From NCBI RefSeq assembly GCF_024273235.1, contig NZ_JANBVH010000021.1:1-64000 (forward strand): 64,000 bases of DNA, given 5' to 3'. The stretch is from Sphingomonas faeni. Its GTDB lineage: Bacteria > Pseudomonadota > Alphaproteobacteria > Sphingomonadales > Sphingomonadaceae. The position numbers and the translations under genes are program-made. Shown one piece after another: positions 18,508-27,716 of the stretch. The notes beneath the pieces are model-generated. The model ran no database searches, was not told where the DNA came from, and saw nothing but the letters and a program-made list of their open reading frames with translations. Position 1 is the stretch's first letter, and every line of letters begins with the position of its first letter.

Positions 18508-20765
18508 TCATACTTCCTACGGCCTCGGTCGGCCCGAAACCCAGACGTCCCATCGTAGAACCTAGCCTGCCGCGATCTGAAAATATGCGCCGAACGTTCG
18601 AGTACAGGCGGATCGCGCCAGGGATGGCGATCGCCCGCAGTCAGTATCGTAACGACCGTCCCCGTCCCCAAGGTCAGCGCGACCCCGCCCGTCCGACGCA
18701 GAACACGGCGATCCAGCTTCAGCCACCGCGGCACGCAGCGTTTCGGCAGACCGCGTTCGCTGACGACGACGTCGGCGCTGCGACAGGCGGCGATCAGTTC
18801 GGCGATCGGGACCATATACGCGCTGCGCGTCGCGAGGATACGCCACATCCGTCCTCTCGCGGCAATATCGGTGACGCACAGATCGCGGCTGCATCGTGCA
18901 TCGGGCTGGTCCGCGAGCAGGAGCGCCTCGCCATCCACCCCGCCATTCTCGGCGAGCATGTCGCGCGTATAATCGCCGGCCCGATCGCGCAGCATTGCCA
19001 AACCCGCCGCCGTTCGTACCGCTACGTGGCGCCCATCTCCGGTAACGAGAATATCGGGCGCAGGTGTCGTCAATGCCCAGATCGCACCGGCGGCGAGCGG
19101 CAGTAGTCCCAGTCGCCGCAACCGCGTCCGCCACAAGGCGATCCAAATCCCCCCGACAATCATCAGCGCAAACGCTGCCGTCGGCATCGCAGGCAAGGAT
19201 CGCACCGAACCCGGCGCATCGGCAACGATATGCGCCAGCCATAGCAGCGCATCGAGCGACCGCTGCACCAACCACCAGACCGGCGCGCCCACGCCGCCGG
19301 CGTCGAGCAGCAGCGCCAGCGCCTCCAGCGGCATAACGACGAACGTCGTCAACGGGATCGCGATGATATTGGCGAACGCGCCGTACAGGCCCGCCTTGTG
19401 GAAATGATACACCGCGATCGGCATCAGCGCGAATTCGACCAGCAACCCCGTCAGCAGCAGCGACGCCACGCCGCGCGCGAGCCTGCGCCCGCGCCCCTCG
19501 TCATGCGGGCCGAAGAAGGCGCGGATCACCGGATGTTCGTGCAACGCCATGATCGCGGTGATCGCCGCGAACGAGAGCTGGAAGCTCGGTCCTGCTGCCG
19601 ATTCGGGCAGCACCAGCATGACGCACGCCGCCCCCGCCGCGACGAGCCGCAAGGTCATAGCCTCACGCCCCATCGCCAGCGCCGCCAGCACGAGCAACGC
19701 GGCGACGCACGACCGGATCGTCGGCACCTGGCTTCCGGTCAGCAGCGTATAGCCGATCGCCGCCGCCGCCCCGGCCAGCGCGGCAATCAACGGCAGTCGC
19801 GCGTGCAAAGCCAGCCACGGACTGAGCGCCAGCAGCCGCAACACGATCAACATCGTCGCCGCCACCGCAGCCGTAATGTGCAACCCGCTCACCGACAGCA
19901 GATGCGCGAGACCCGCCCGCCGCATCGCCTCCGAATCCTCTTCGCTGATCGCGCCGACATCACCGGTCGCAAGGGCAGCGGCGATGCCGCCCGCACTGCC
20001 GTCCAGTCGCGAGACGATATGGTGCGAGAGCGCGACACGGATGCCCGCTCCCGATTCGCTCGACTTCGTCACGACCACCGGTGCGAAACCGCGCCCGGTC
20101 GCGCCGATCCCGCCGAACCACGCGACGCGCGCGAAGTCGTAGGCGCCCGGCACCGCGGGGAGCGGCGGTGGCATCAGCCGTGCCCGCAAGTGGATGACCG
20201 CCCCCGTCCCCAGCAGCTTCGGCGCATCCGCTTCCGCCAGATTGACTCGGACGCGGAACGGCAAGGCGACCGGCTGCCCGTCGCTCTCGATCCCCTTCCC
20301 AATCGGCAGCACCGTCAACCGAACCAGCTTCCGCGCCACCAACGGTTCGATCGCCTCGACCTTCGCCGAGAAACGCGCGATCGTCGGACCGCCCAGAACC
20401 GGCCGCGCGACCCATTCCGATCGCGCCCAGATCAGCCCGAGCCCCAGCGCCGTCGTCAGCAACCCGATCGCCAGCGCCCGCGCCGCACGACCGCCCTGCC
20501 CCACGGCCAGACAGGCCAACCCGCCTGCGACCAACAGCAGCACCGCGACGCACCACGCCGCCGTGTCCGGCAGCGCAAACCACAATGCGATGCCGCCGCC
20601 GAGCATCACCGGCAGCCACAACACCAGTTGGTCGCGCTCCGCCTCCAGCCAGCGTTCCACGGCCAGCCCGACGACAGCAAGCCCAACGACAGCCCCCCAT
20701 CGCGGCACGCCCATTTGTCGCCGCCAAGGACGCATGCTAGGGGCGGCGACGGCTGTCATGGCCAT
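18435..20765 (-). CDS. comEC: ComEC/Rec2 family competence membrane protein
   Basis: Inner-membrane channel for single-stranded DNA uptake in natural transformation. The N-terminal part has several membrane segments and a DUF4131/OB-like stretch. The Competence domain carries the hallmark [20 protein letters not shown] (about residue 280) followed by many hydrophobic helices. The C-terminal metallo-beta-lactamase-like part lacks the HxHxDH zinc motif, which I consider usual in this clade. 776 aa. The ATG at 20765 has GGAG five bases upstream. The final ~25 residues derive from a repeat. Divergent from gltX. No other competence gene is present here. Confidence 0.9.
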   Translation of the reverse strand: MAMTAVAAPSMRPWRRQMGVPRWGAVVGLAVVGLAVERWLEAERDQLVLWLPVMLGGGIALWFALPDTAAWCVAVLLLVAGGLACLAVGQGGRAARALAIGLLTTALGLGLIWARSEWVARPVLGGPTIARFSAKVEAIEPLVARKLVRLTVLPIGKGIESDGQPVALPFRVRVNLAEADAPKLLGTGAVIHLRARLMPPPLPAVPGAYDFARVAWFGGIGATGRGFAPVVVTKSSESGAGIRVALSHHIVSRLDGSAGGIAAALATGDVGAISEEDSEAMRRAGLAHLLSVSGLHITAAVAATMLIVLRLLALSPWLALHARLPLIAALAGAAAAIGYTLLTGSQVPTIRSCVAALLVLAALAMGREAMTLRLVAAGAACVMLVLPESAAGPSFQLSFAAITAIMALHEHPVIRAFFGPHDEGRGRRLARGVASLLLTGLLVEFALMPIAVYHFHKAGLYGAFANIIAIPLTTFVVMPLEALALLLDAGGVGAPVWWLVQRSLDALLWLAHIVADAPGSVRSLPAMPTAAFALMIVGGIWIALWRTRLRRLGLLPLAAGAIWALTTPAPDILVTGDGRHVAVRTAAGLAMLRDRAGDYTRDMLAENGGVDGEALLLADQPDARCSRDLCVTDIAARGRMWRILATRSAYMVPIAELIAACRSADVVVSERGLPKRCVPRWLKLDRRVLRRTGGVALTLGTGTVVTILTAGDRHPWRDPPVLERSAHIFRSRQARFYDGTSGFRADRGRRKYDVHAKAQRREGVAVRETVLNSMKD

Positions 20766-20804
20766 CGTTTCTCCATTGTTTCATCAGTCTGGGAGCACCC
20801 GCGG

Positions 20805-22235
20805 TTGGGCGCAATATCTGATACGGGCACCGCCAAACCGGCCGCACCCGTGGTTACCCGTTTCGCTCCGTCGCCGACGGGGTTCCTGCATCTCGGCGGC
20901 GCGCGCACCGCGCTGTTCAACTGGCTGTTTGCCAAGGCGAACGGGGGTAAATTCCTGCTGCGGATCGAGGATACCGACCGGGTCCGCTCGACCCAGCCGG
21001 CGATCGACGCGATCATCGACGGCATGCGCTGGCTCGGGCTCGACTGGGACGGCGACGTCGTCATGCAGTTCGCCGGTGCCGAACGCCACGCACAGGTCGC
21101 GCACGAGATGGTCGCGAACGGCCATGCCTATCGCTGCTACATGACCAACGACGAGATCGCCGCGATGCGCGCCGAGGCGCAGGCCGCGAAGAAGCCGCTG
21201 CGCATCCGCAGCCCGTGGCGCGATCGCCCGGCGAGCGAGGCCCCAGATCTTCCCCATGTCGTCCGCCTGCGCGCGCCGCAGGAAGGCGCCGTCACCATCG
21301 AAGACCGCGTCCAAGGCTCGGTCACGGTCCGCAACGAAGAGATCGACGACCTCGTCCTGCTCCGCTCGGACGGCACGCCAACCTATATGCTCGCGGTCGT
21401 CGTCGACGATCACGATATGGGCGTCACCCACGTCATCCGCGGCGATGATCATCTCAACAACGCCTTCCGCCAGCTGCCGATCTACCGCGCGATGCAGTGG
21501 CCCGAGCCGATCTACGCGCACATCCCGCTCATCCACGGCCCGGATGGCGCCAAGCTATCGAAGCGCCACGGCGCGGTCGGTATCGAGGCCTATCGCGACG
21601 AAATGGGCATCCTCCCCGAGGCGTTCGACAATTACCTCCTCCGGCTCGGCTGGGGCCACGGCGACGACGAGATCATCAGCCGCGAGCAGGCGGTCGAATG
21701 GTTCGACCTGTCGGGAGTCGGCAAGTCGCCGTCGCGGTTCGACTTGAAGAAACTCGAAAATCTCAACGGCCATTATATCCGCGAGGCCGACGACGCGCGG
21801 CTCGCGCAGCTTGCCGCCGATCGTCTCGGCCATGACCTGCCGACCGGCGGACTCGAACTTCTGACTCGCGCAATGCCCGTCCTGAAGCCACGTGCCGCAA
21901 ACCTGAACGAACTGGCCGAAGGGTCGAATTTCCTGTTCAGCCAGCGCCCTTTGGCGATGGATGACGCCGCGGCGAGCCTTTTGCAGGGTGAAGCGAGTGC
22001 GATTTTGGCGAATGCGCATGCCGAACTTGACGCGCTCGACAAGTGGGATACGGAAGCGCTCGAAGGCGCGGTACGGCGCGTGGCCGAAGCCCGAGGCGTC
22101 AAACTCGGGCAGGTCGCACAGCCGCTTCGCGCCGCGCTGACGGGACGCAAGACGTCACCGGGAATATTCGACGTGCTCGACCTGCTCGGGCGCGACGAGA
22201 GCCTCGGTCGGATCGCCGACCGGATGGCTAGCTGA
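20805..22235 (+). CDS. gltX: Glutamyl-tRNA synthetase
   Basis: Charges tRNA-Glu (class I synthetase). The HIGH motif appears as HLGG (residues 29-32, in [20 protein letters not shown]) and KMSKS as AKLSKRHG. 476 aa. No ATG lies near the homology start. I chose TTG at 20805 because GGGAG lies 9 bases before it; GTG at 20850 would start right at [11 protein letters not shown] but has no ribosome-binding site. An ATA codon at 20814 sits where MSDTG would be expected. Alphaproteobacteria often have two gltX genes, one charging tRNA-Gln indirectly; which one this is cannot be told. gltA follows after 25 bases. Confidence 0.94.
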   Translation: MGAISDTGTAKPAAPVVTRFAPSPTGFLHLGGARTALFNWLFAKANGGKFLLRIEDTDRVRSTQPAIDAIIDGMRWLGLDWDGDVVMQFAGAERHAQVAHEMVANGHAYRCYMTNDEIAAMRAEAQAAKKPLRIRSPWRDRPASEAPDLPHVVRLRAPQEGAVTIEDRVQGSVTVRNEEIDDLVLLRSDGTPTYMLAVVVDDHDMGVTHVIRGDDHLNNAFRQLPIYRAMQWPEPIYAHIPLIHGPDGAKLSKRHGAVGIEAYRDEMGILPEAFDNYLLRLGWGHGDDEIISREQAVEWFDLSGVGKSPSRFDLKKLENLNGHYIREADDARLAQLAADRLGHDLPTGGLELLTRAMPVLKPRAANLNELAEGSNFLFSQRPLAMDDAAASLLQGEASAILANAHAELDALDKWDTEALEGAVRRVAEARGVKLGQVAQPLRAALTGRKTSPGIFDVLDLLGRDESLGRIADRMAS

Positions 22236-22260
22236 TAAGATTTCGAGGAAGGATACAAGC

Positions 22261-23544
22261 ATGAGCGAGACCGCAACCCTCAAGGTCGACGGCAAGGATT
22301 TCGATTATCCGGTGATGTCCGGAACGGTCGGGCCCGACGTCATCGATATCCGCAAGCTGTACGCACAGACGGACAATTTCACCTATGATCCGGGTTTCAC
22401 CTCGACCGCGTCGTGCCAGTCGAAGCTGACCTATATCGATGGTGACGCGGGCACGCTGCTGCACCGCGGCTACACGATCGGCGAGCTGGCCGAACAGTCG
22501 AACTTCATGGAAGTCGCCTATCTCCTGCTCAACGGCGAACTGCCGAGCGCGGACGAGCTGGCGAACTTCTCGAACACGATCACGCGCCACACGATGGTGC
22601 ACGAGCAGCTCGCGCAGTTCTTCCGTGGCTTCCGCCGCGATGCGCATCCGATGGCGATCCTGTGCGGCGTCGTCGGCGCACTCTCGGCTTTCTATCACGA
22701 TTCGACCGACATCCACGATCCGGCCCAGCGCGTCATCGCGTCGCACCGCCTGATCGCCAAGATGCCGACGATCGCCGCGATGGCGTACAAGTACAGCGTC
22801 GGCCAGCCGTTCGTCTATCCGGACAACACGCTGAGCTACACCGGCAATTTCCTGAAGATGACGTTCGGCGTACCGGCCGAGAAGTATGTCGTGAACCCGA
22901 TCGTCGAAAAGGCGATGGACCGCATCTTCATCCTCCACGCCGATCACGAGCAGAACGCGTCGACCTCGACCGTCCGTCTCGCCGGCTCGTCGGGCGCCAA
23001 CCCGTTCGCGTGTATCGCCGCCGGCATCGCATGCCTCTGGGGCCCCGCACATGGCGGCGCCAACGAAGCCGCGCTCAACATGCTGCATGAGATCGGCACG
23101 GTCGACCGCATCCCCGAATATATCGCGCGCGCCAAGGACAAGAACGATCCGTTCCGCCTGATGGGCTTCGGTCACCGCGTCTACAAGAACTACGATCCGC
23201 GCGCGGCCGTCATGCAGACGACCGTCAAGGAAGTGCTCGGCGAGCTGGGCGTCACCGACCCCGTGTTCGACGTCGCGATCGAGCTCGAGCGCCTGGCGCT
23301 CAGCGACCCGTACTTCATCGAGAAGAAGCTGTTCCCGAACGTCGATTTTTATTCGGGCGTGATCCTGTCGGCGATCGGCTTCCCGACCTCGATGTTCACG
23401 GTCCTCTTCGCGCTCGCCCGCACCGTCGGCTGGGTCGCGCAGTGGAACGAGATGATCACCGATCCCGACCAGAAGATCGGCCGCCCGCGCCAGCTCTACA
23501 GCGGCCCGACCGCGCGTGACTACGTCCCGATGGCGTCACGCTGA
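22261..23544 (+). CDS. gltA: Citrate synthase (type II)
   Basis: Condenses acetyl-CoA and oxaloacetate at the entry to the TCA cycle. The active site is visible as [31 protein letters not shown] (the PROSITE citrate synthase signature) and the Asp region [12 protein letters not shown]. 427 aa is typical of the Gram-negative hexameric type. A strong Shine-Dalgarno (GAGGAAGGA) precedes the ATG. It probably shares a transcript with gltX, and its stop overlaps the next small gene by one base. Confidence 0.97.
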   Translation: MSETATLKVDGKDFDYPVMSGTVGPDVIDIRKLYAQTDNFTYDPGFTSTASCQSKLTYIDGDAGTLLHRGYTIGELAEQSNFMEVAYLLLNGELPSADELANFSNTITRHTMVHEQLAQFFRGFRRDAHPMAILCGVVGALSAFYHDSTDIHDPAQRVIASHRLIAKMPTIAAMAYKYSVGQPFVYPDNTLSYTGNFLKMTFGVPAEKYVVNPIVEKAMDRIFILHADHEQNASTSTVRLAGSSGANPFACIAAGIACLWGPAHGGANEAALNMLHEIGTVDRIPEYIARAKDKNDPFRLMGFGHRVYKNYDPRAAVMQTTVKEVLGELGVTDPVFDVAIELERLALSDPYFIEKKLFPNVDFYSGVILSAIGFPTSMFTVLFALARTVGWVAQWNEMITDPDQKIGRPRQLYSGPTARDYVPMASR

Positions 23545-23747
23545 TGAAGACGCTCCGGCCGATCCTGATGGTCGTCGGCGTGCTCTGCGCGCTGATGGGT
23601 CTGCTCTGGATCGGTCAGGGGCTCGGATACGTCCATTGGCCGCAGTCGAGCTTCATGCTCGATCAGCGGCCTTGGGCGGATCGCGGCGCATTCCTCGCCG
23701 CGTTCGGCCTCGCGTTGATATTAGTGGCGCGCCGGATCCGCCGGTAG
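23544..23747 (+). CDS. Small two-helix membrane protein
   Basis: 67 residues: helix one at about 7-28 (ILMVVGVLCALMGLLWIGQGLG), a short loop with HWPQSSFMLDQRPWADRG, helix two at about 49-62, then a basic RRIRR end. The ATG overlaps the gltA stop (TGATG), so it is translationally coupled to gltA. Its 3' end overlaps the opposite-strand kinase-like gene by 27 bases. The loop pattern (W-PxSxFM-DxxxW-xRGa) recurs in small membrane proteins of many proteobacteria, function unknown. Confidence 0.78.
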   Translation: MKTLRPILMVVGVLCALMGLLWIGQGLGYVHWPQSSFMLDQRPWADRGAFLAAFGLALILVARRIRR

Positions 23748-25100
23748 CGTCAGCACGAACCGCGCACCTTCTCCGGGTGCGCTCTCGATCGTAAGATCTC
23801 CCTGCATCGCCCGCGCCAACCGCCGTGCGATATACAGGCCGAGCCCGTTGCCGCCGGCCTCCGACGGATCGACCCGCTCGAACTTCTCGAAAATCCGCAC
23901 CTGATCCTCGGGCGCGACGCCCTTGCCCTTGTCCGCCACCACGACGACCGCGTGGCTTTCGGTACGCGTCACGGTGACGATCACCTGCGCGCCACGCGGC
24001 GAATAGCGCACCGCATTGCCGACCAGGTTGACGAGAATCTGCAACACGCGCCGGAAATCGCCGAGCGCCGCGACGCGCATATCGACCGGTGGCCGCGCGA
24101 TCGTGACATCGGCATTGGCAGCGCGAACCGACAACAGCCCCGCCGCGCGACGCGCGACATCGGCAAGGTCGATCGGCTCGGGCAGCAGCGTGAAATCCGG
24201 CCGCTCGACCGCCTGGAGATCGACGAGGTCATCGACCAGTTCGAGCAGATGGCGCCCGGCGCTCGCAATATCAGCTGCGTAATCGGCATAGTCGCCCTGC
24301 ACCGGACCATCGGCCTGCGCATTGATGCTGTCGGCGTTGGCGACGATCCGCGCGAGGGGAATGCGCAATGCCTTGTCGAGGCCACTCGTGAAGGTCGGCG
24401 AGAGCGTCGCGGTTTCGGCCGGCGGTGCGACGTCGTCGACCACCATCCGTGCGGTGCCGACGAACCCGGCGAAATCCCCCGAAGCGTCGTGCCGCACGGT
24501 CGCGGTCAGCGTCACTGCCCGCCCCGAACTCCGCAACCGCGCGGGTTGCGCCGTCATCGGCCGGCGCCGGGCGAGCGAATCGAGGATCGGCAACGTCCCG
24601 TCGGTTCCGGTATCGAGCGCGAACATCGCCGTCAGCGGCTGGCCGAGCAGCGCGAACGCGTCGAAACCATGCTTCGGCCCGGCATCCAGCGTCACGAACG
24701 TCAGTCGCAACGCCGCGTCGGTCTCCCACCGCCAATCGGTCTCGCCACCGAGCAAATCATCCGGTGCACCCGGTGCGGGCCGGGTCGGACGCCACGCGGC
24801 GATCTCGCGCCAACCGCTCACCGTCAGGCGTATATTCTCGCCGTCCGGTTGCGCGCGTACCCAGAGATCGACATCGGCTTCGTCGTCGGCGACCACCACG
24901 CCGCGCGACACGACGATGCCCAGTCGCCGCGCAAGCCGCACGATCGTCGCGAGTTGCGGAACGGCGAGCGGCGCCCCGCGCATGCCGCCGGCCCGCTGGT
25001 TGAGTGCGATCAAGGCCGGGTCCGCGAACGACAGCGATCCGTCGGGCGCGACGATGCCGTGCGCGATCGGGCTTTCGGTCGAGGGATCGAACAGGCTCAT
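23721..25100 (-). CDS. Histidine-kinase-like protein lacking the phospho-acceptor His
   Basis: 459 residues. A PAS-like region is at about 118-220 and a dimerisation helix pair at about 238-300. An HATPase_c domain is at 345-455 with N-box NLVGNAVRYS, G1 DKGKGV, F-box FEKFERV and G2 GNGLGLYI all intact. Where kinases have the H-box (S-H-E-L-R-T-P-L), this reads DKALRIPL: Lys243 stands at the His position. No other histidine is nearby before GRHLLELVDDLVDL in the second helix. It may therefore bind ATP without autophosphorylating, like DivL. The ATG at 25100 overlaps the stop of the DUF2336 gene (ATGA), so they are coupled. Cytoplasmic; no membrane segment. Confidence 0.82.
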   Translation of the reverse strand: MSLFDPSTESPIAHGIVAPDGSLSFADPALIALNQRAGGMRGAPLAVPQLATIVRLARRLGIVVSRGVVVADDEADVDLWVRAQPDGENIRLTVSGWREIAAWRPTRPAPGAPDDLLGGETDWRWETDAALRLTFVTLDAGPKHGFDAFALLGQPLTAMFALDTGTDGTLPILDSLARRRPMTAQPARLRSSGRAVTLTATVRHDASGDFAGFVGTARMVVDDVAPPAETATLSPTFTSGLDKALRIPLARIVANADSINAQADGPVQGDYADYAADIASAGRHLLELVDDLVDLQAVERPDFTLLPEPIDLADVARRAAGLLSVRAANADVTIARPPVDMRVAALGDFRRVLQILVNLVGNAVRYSPRGAQVIVTVTRTESHAVVVVADKGKGVAPEDQVRIFEKFERVDPSEAGGNGLGLYIARRLARAMQGDLTIESAPGEGARFVLTLPADPARH

Positions 25101-26209
25101 CGCCGTTCCGTACGCGCCAGCGCGCGCAACGCCATCCGAAAATCGCGGTCCAGCGCAAGCGGCGCGATCGACGCGCGTGCGTCCTCCACACCGATTGAAA
25201 CGATCGCGTCGAGCGCATCGGCGAACTGTTCGATATCCCGGCGCGGATCCGCTTCCGACAGCGCGAGCCCGATTCGGGCGATCGTCGGCCGATCCATGTC
25301 GAGCGCACGTAGCGCGAGCCAAAGTCGATCGCCCTCCGGATCGAGCGTGATCGCCCGTGCCTGATCGAAGGCGACGCCCAGCGCATGCGCCAGCACCGCG
25401 ACGAACAAGGATAGGCGTCGGTCGCCGATCGACTCGACCAGCACCGCCGCCAACTCGTTGGGCCGCGCGTCGAGCGCCGCCGCCAGCCGTGTCGCCACCG
25501 CATCGGGCCGCTCGCCCTCGTCATGCGCCGCCAGGCTGCGTTGCGCGGCGTCCGTGATTGCGCGGTCGCTTTCGCGGGTCGGCGACGTCAAGCCGTCGCG
25601 GATCGCCGCGGCCACCCACCAGACCAAGCGATGATGCAGTTCGGCGGGCAATTCGCTGCCTCCGACCGCACCCTGCTCGTTCGCTACCCGCCGCCGACTT
25701 TCGGCCGCGAGCAATGCCGATGCCGCCGACGCCACGACGCTGTCGGGCACACCGGCCAAGCGTACAAGCAGGCTCGCCTCGTCGGGTTCCGCCACCTCGA
25801 CCGGCAGCGACGCCGCGATCAGATCGTGGCGGACTCGGGCGATCAGTTCGTCCATCAGGTCTTCGTCACGCAACAGGCCCGCGCGTGTCAGGCGTTGCAG
25901 GACCGTGCCCGCCCCTGCCTTCAGGCCCGCCCCAGCCTTCAAGATAGCCTCGCCCGCCTGCGTTGCGCCGCTGCCGGCCAGCAACCGCGCGGCATGTCGC
26001 CGGATATCCCATTCGATCGACCCGACGATCGCGCCGAGCACCTGTGCCAGCATCAACCGCGTGCGGTCGTCGAGCCGAGCATCCGCATCGAGAAAAAAGT
26101 CGGCGATCGTCCCGGCCAGCCGCGTCTCGGCGCGCAGGCGCGCAGTCTCGGCCCGCTGCACTGGATCATAGGACGGCATAGCGTCTTGCATCGTTGGGCC
26201 GACCGACAT
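25097..26209 (-). CDS. DUF2336 domain protein
   Basis: 370 residues, all-helical with an Ala/Leu-rich composition. The order of segments (a start rich in RxExR, then DDRTRLMLAQVLGAIVGSIEWDIRRHAA, then a long middle with LIARVRHDLIAASLP) matches DUF2336 proteins of alphaproteobacteria, of unknown function. No signal peptide or membrane segment. Translationally coupled to the downstream His-less kinase. A TTAG-N7-TTAA sequence (26234-26248) resembling a CtrA box lies just upstream. The start at 26209 is not strongly fixed; internal ATGs at 26191 and 26179 are possible. Confidence 0.78.
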   Translation of the reverse strand: MSVGPTMQDAMPSYDPVQRAETARLRAETRLAGTIADFFLDADARLDDRTRLMLAQVLGAIVGSIEWDIRRHAARLLAGSGATQAGEAILKAGAGLKAGAGTVLQRLTRAGLLRDEDLMDELIARVRHDLIAASLPVEVAEPDEASLLVRLAGVPDSVVASAASALLAAESRRRVANEQGAVGGSELPAELHHRLVWWVAAAIRDGLTSPTRESDRAITDAAQRSLAAHDEGERPDAVATRLAAALDARPNELAAVLVESIGDRRLSLFVAVLAHALGVAFDQARAITLDPEGDRLWLALRALDMDRPTIARIGLALSEADPRRDIEQFADALDAIVSIGVEDARASIAPLALDRDFRMALRALARTERR

Positions 26210-26233
26210 GATCCCGTGCTTAGCCCCCGGTCG

Positions 26234-26248
26234 TTAAGGTACGCCTAA
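26234..26248 (-). promoter_or_regulatory. Possible CtrA-box-like sequence
   Basis: On the minus strand TTAG, 7 bases, TTAA: one mismatch from the full CtrA site TTAA-N7-TTAA. It lies 25 bases upstream of the DUF2336 start in the short gap after the upstream gene. A chance match is possible. Confidence 0.3.
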
Positions 26249-27426
26249 GGCGCGCGACGCAATCGCTCGATTGCTGCCGCCAGCGTAGCGGTCGCATAGA
26301 CCGCCGTCATGCCCAGCCCGAACACCGGAAAACCGATCAGCGCGAACACCGCGACGAGCAGCAGATACGCCGCCGGGCTGCCCCACCACAGCCGTCGCTC
26401 GCGCTCGAGGATCGCGCGCTCCGCCAGTCCACCGATCGCGACCGTCGCGGTGCCGATCGCCAGCGCGGTGTTATCGCCCGCATAGCCGCTGACGAAGAAC
26501 GCGAAGGCCAGGATCGCCGCCGCGGCGACGCCGGCGATCGCAAGCGTCTGCCAGCGCGCCATCGGCGCCTCGTCGCGAAGGCCGCTCAACACCGAGCCGA
26601 GCGCCAGCGCGATACTGCCGATCAACGCAACGAACAGCCCGATCGACGACAACCCGAAGCCGATCGTCACCAGCCCGGCGATGCCCAGCGCCAGCCCGGC
26701 CGCACCGACGCTCTTCCCCGCCGCGCCACGATCGACCAGCAGCGGCAACGCCAGCCGCGCGATCGGTGCGAGCACGAACCGGTCGAACCAGCCGCGCCGT
26801 CCCGACACGATCGTCATCAGCACCGCGCGCCCGCGCTCCTCCAGCGTCCGCGCCTGACGCTCGATGCCGTGCCCGCCACGTACCGCATCGGTCGGGAGCA
26901 GCACATGGATCGCGCGCGACTGCACCGCGAGCCGCAGCAGCGAAGACTGGAGATCGTAATCCTGCGGCAACGCGGCGACTTCGGCGATCCGGCTCGAACT
27001 CAGCCGCGCGACACCGGCCCACGCCATCTGCCCACCGACGCGTTCGAAGCCGGGGCCTGCATCGCCCTCCGGCACGACGAGCAGGCAATCGCCCTCCTCG
27101 CCGGCCATCGCCTTGACGATCGCCTCGGTGGTGACCAGCCCGTCGCCGAGCATCAATATGCGCGCGAGGGGGTGGAGTTTCTCGACCGCCTCGGTCGCGG
27201 AGCGCACCGTATCGACGCTGACGCCGCGCCGTCCGATGCGGTTGATCGCGCCGAGCAGTTCGGGCGTCATCCGCGCGACGACGACGATCACCTGCGACAC
27301 GCCCGCCGCAATCAGCAGACGCGCCTGGTATTCGATAAGCGTGACACCGCTGAACGGCAGCGTCGCGGCCAGACGATCGGGACGATCGTCGGCGTCGTGT
27401 ATTGCAAATAATAGACCGGCAAGCAT
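26245..27426 (-). CDS. Nucleotidyltransferase-like domain fused to a membrane domain
   Basis: 393 residues. The first ~190 read like a GT-A/MobA-like nucleotidyltransferase (LPFSGVTLIEYQARLLIAAGVSQVIVVVA, then LGDGLVTTEAIVKAM), but the usual N-terminal glycine-rich GG/AAGxxxR loop is replaced by LLFAIHDADDRPDRLA. The rest (about 220-390) holds about six hydrophobic helices. A layout of this kind recalls fused cytidylyltransferase/CDP-alcohol phosphotransferases, yet the DG-x2-AR-x8-G-x3-D-x3-D motif is not visible. A phospholipid or polyol-related role is only a guess. Divergent from the coiled-coil gene. Confidence 0.7.
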   Translation of the reverse strand: MLAGLLFAIHDADDRPDRLAATLPFSGVTLIEYQARLLIAAGVSQVIVVVARMTPELLGAINRIGRRGVSVDTVRSATEAVEKLHPLARILMLGDGLVTTEAIVKAMAGEEGDCLLVVPEGDAGPGFERVGGQMAWAGVARLSSSRIAEVAALPQDYDLQSSLLRLAVQSRAIHVLLPTDAVRGGHGIERQARTLEERGRAVLMTIVSGRRGWFDRFVLAPIARLALPLLVDRGAAGKSVGAAGLALGIAGLVTIGFGLSSIGLFVALIGSIALALGSVLSGLRDEAPMARWQTLAIAGVAAAAILAFAFFVSGYAGDNTALAIGTATVAIGGLAERAILERERRLWWGSPAAYLLLVAVFALIGFPVFGLGMTAVYATATLAAAIERLRRAP

Positions 27427-27716
27427 CGCAGGCTGTTAGGCGGTACACGCGGTCCTGCAAAGCCCGCGTTCGGCCGAACTGCCCCGCATCGTGGTTCGGT
27501 TCGCCGTTGCGAGCGAGAAACACCCGCCCGAGGTTACGAAACCCGCCGCGTCGCGCCAATCATCGCAAATGCGACAGGCGCCGCTTGGCGATGCCGCCGC
27601 GATCATACGCCGTGTCGCCCCGCTTACCGGACGGATGTTCGCCGAACCGTCGCATCATCCGTTTTGTCGGGCGGCAATCCATGATACTTCCGCTGTTCAT
27701 GAACGGGGGTTCGTCA
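27427..27716. other. Divergent intergenic region
   Basis: 290 bases between the membrane-nucleotidyltransferase-like gene and the coiled-coil gene. I see no gene, clear promoter or repeat. In-frame start codons at 27402 and 27681 make a longer coiled-coil protein formally possible. Confidence 0.5.

Noticed and set aside
19398..20804. Upstream in-frame extension of gltX over comEC
   Set aside because: About 470 residues of Arg/Gln-rich sequence without homology, antisense to comEC; only the part from about 20805 matches glutamyl-tRNA synthetase.
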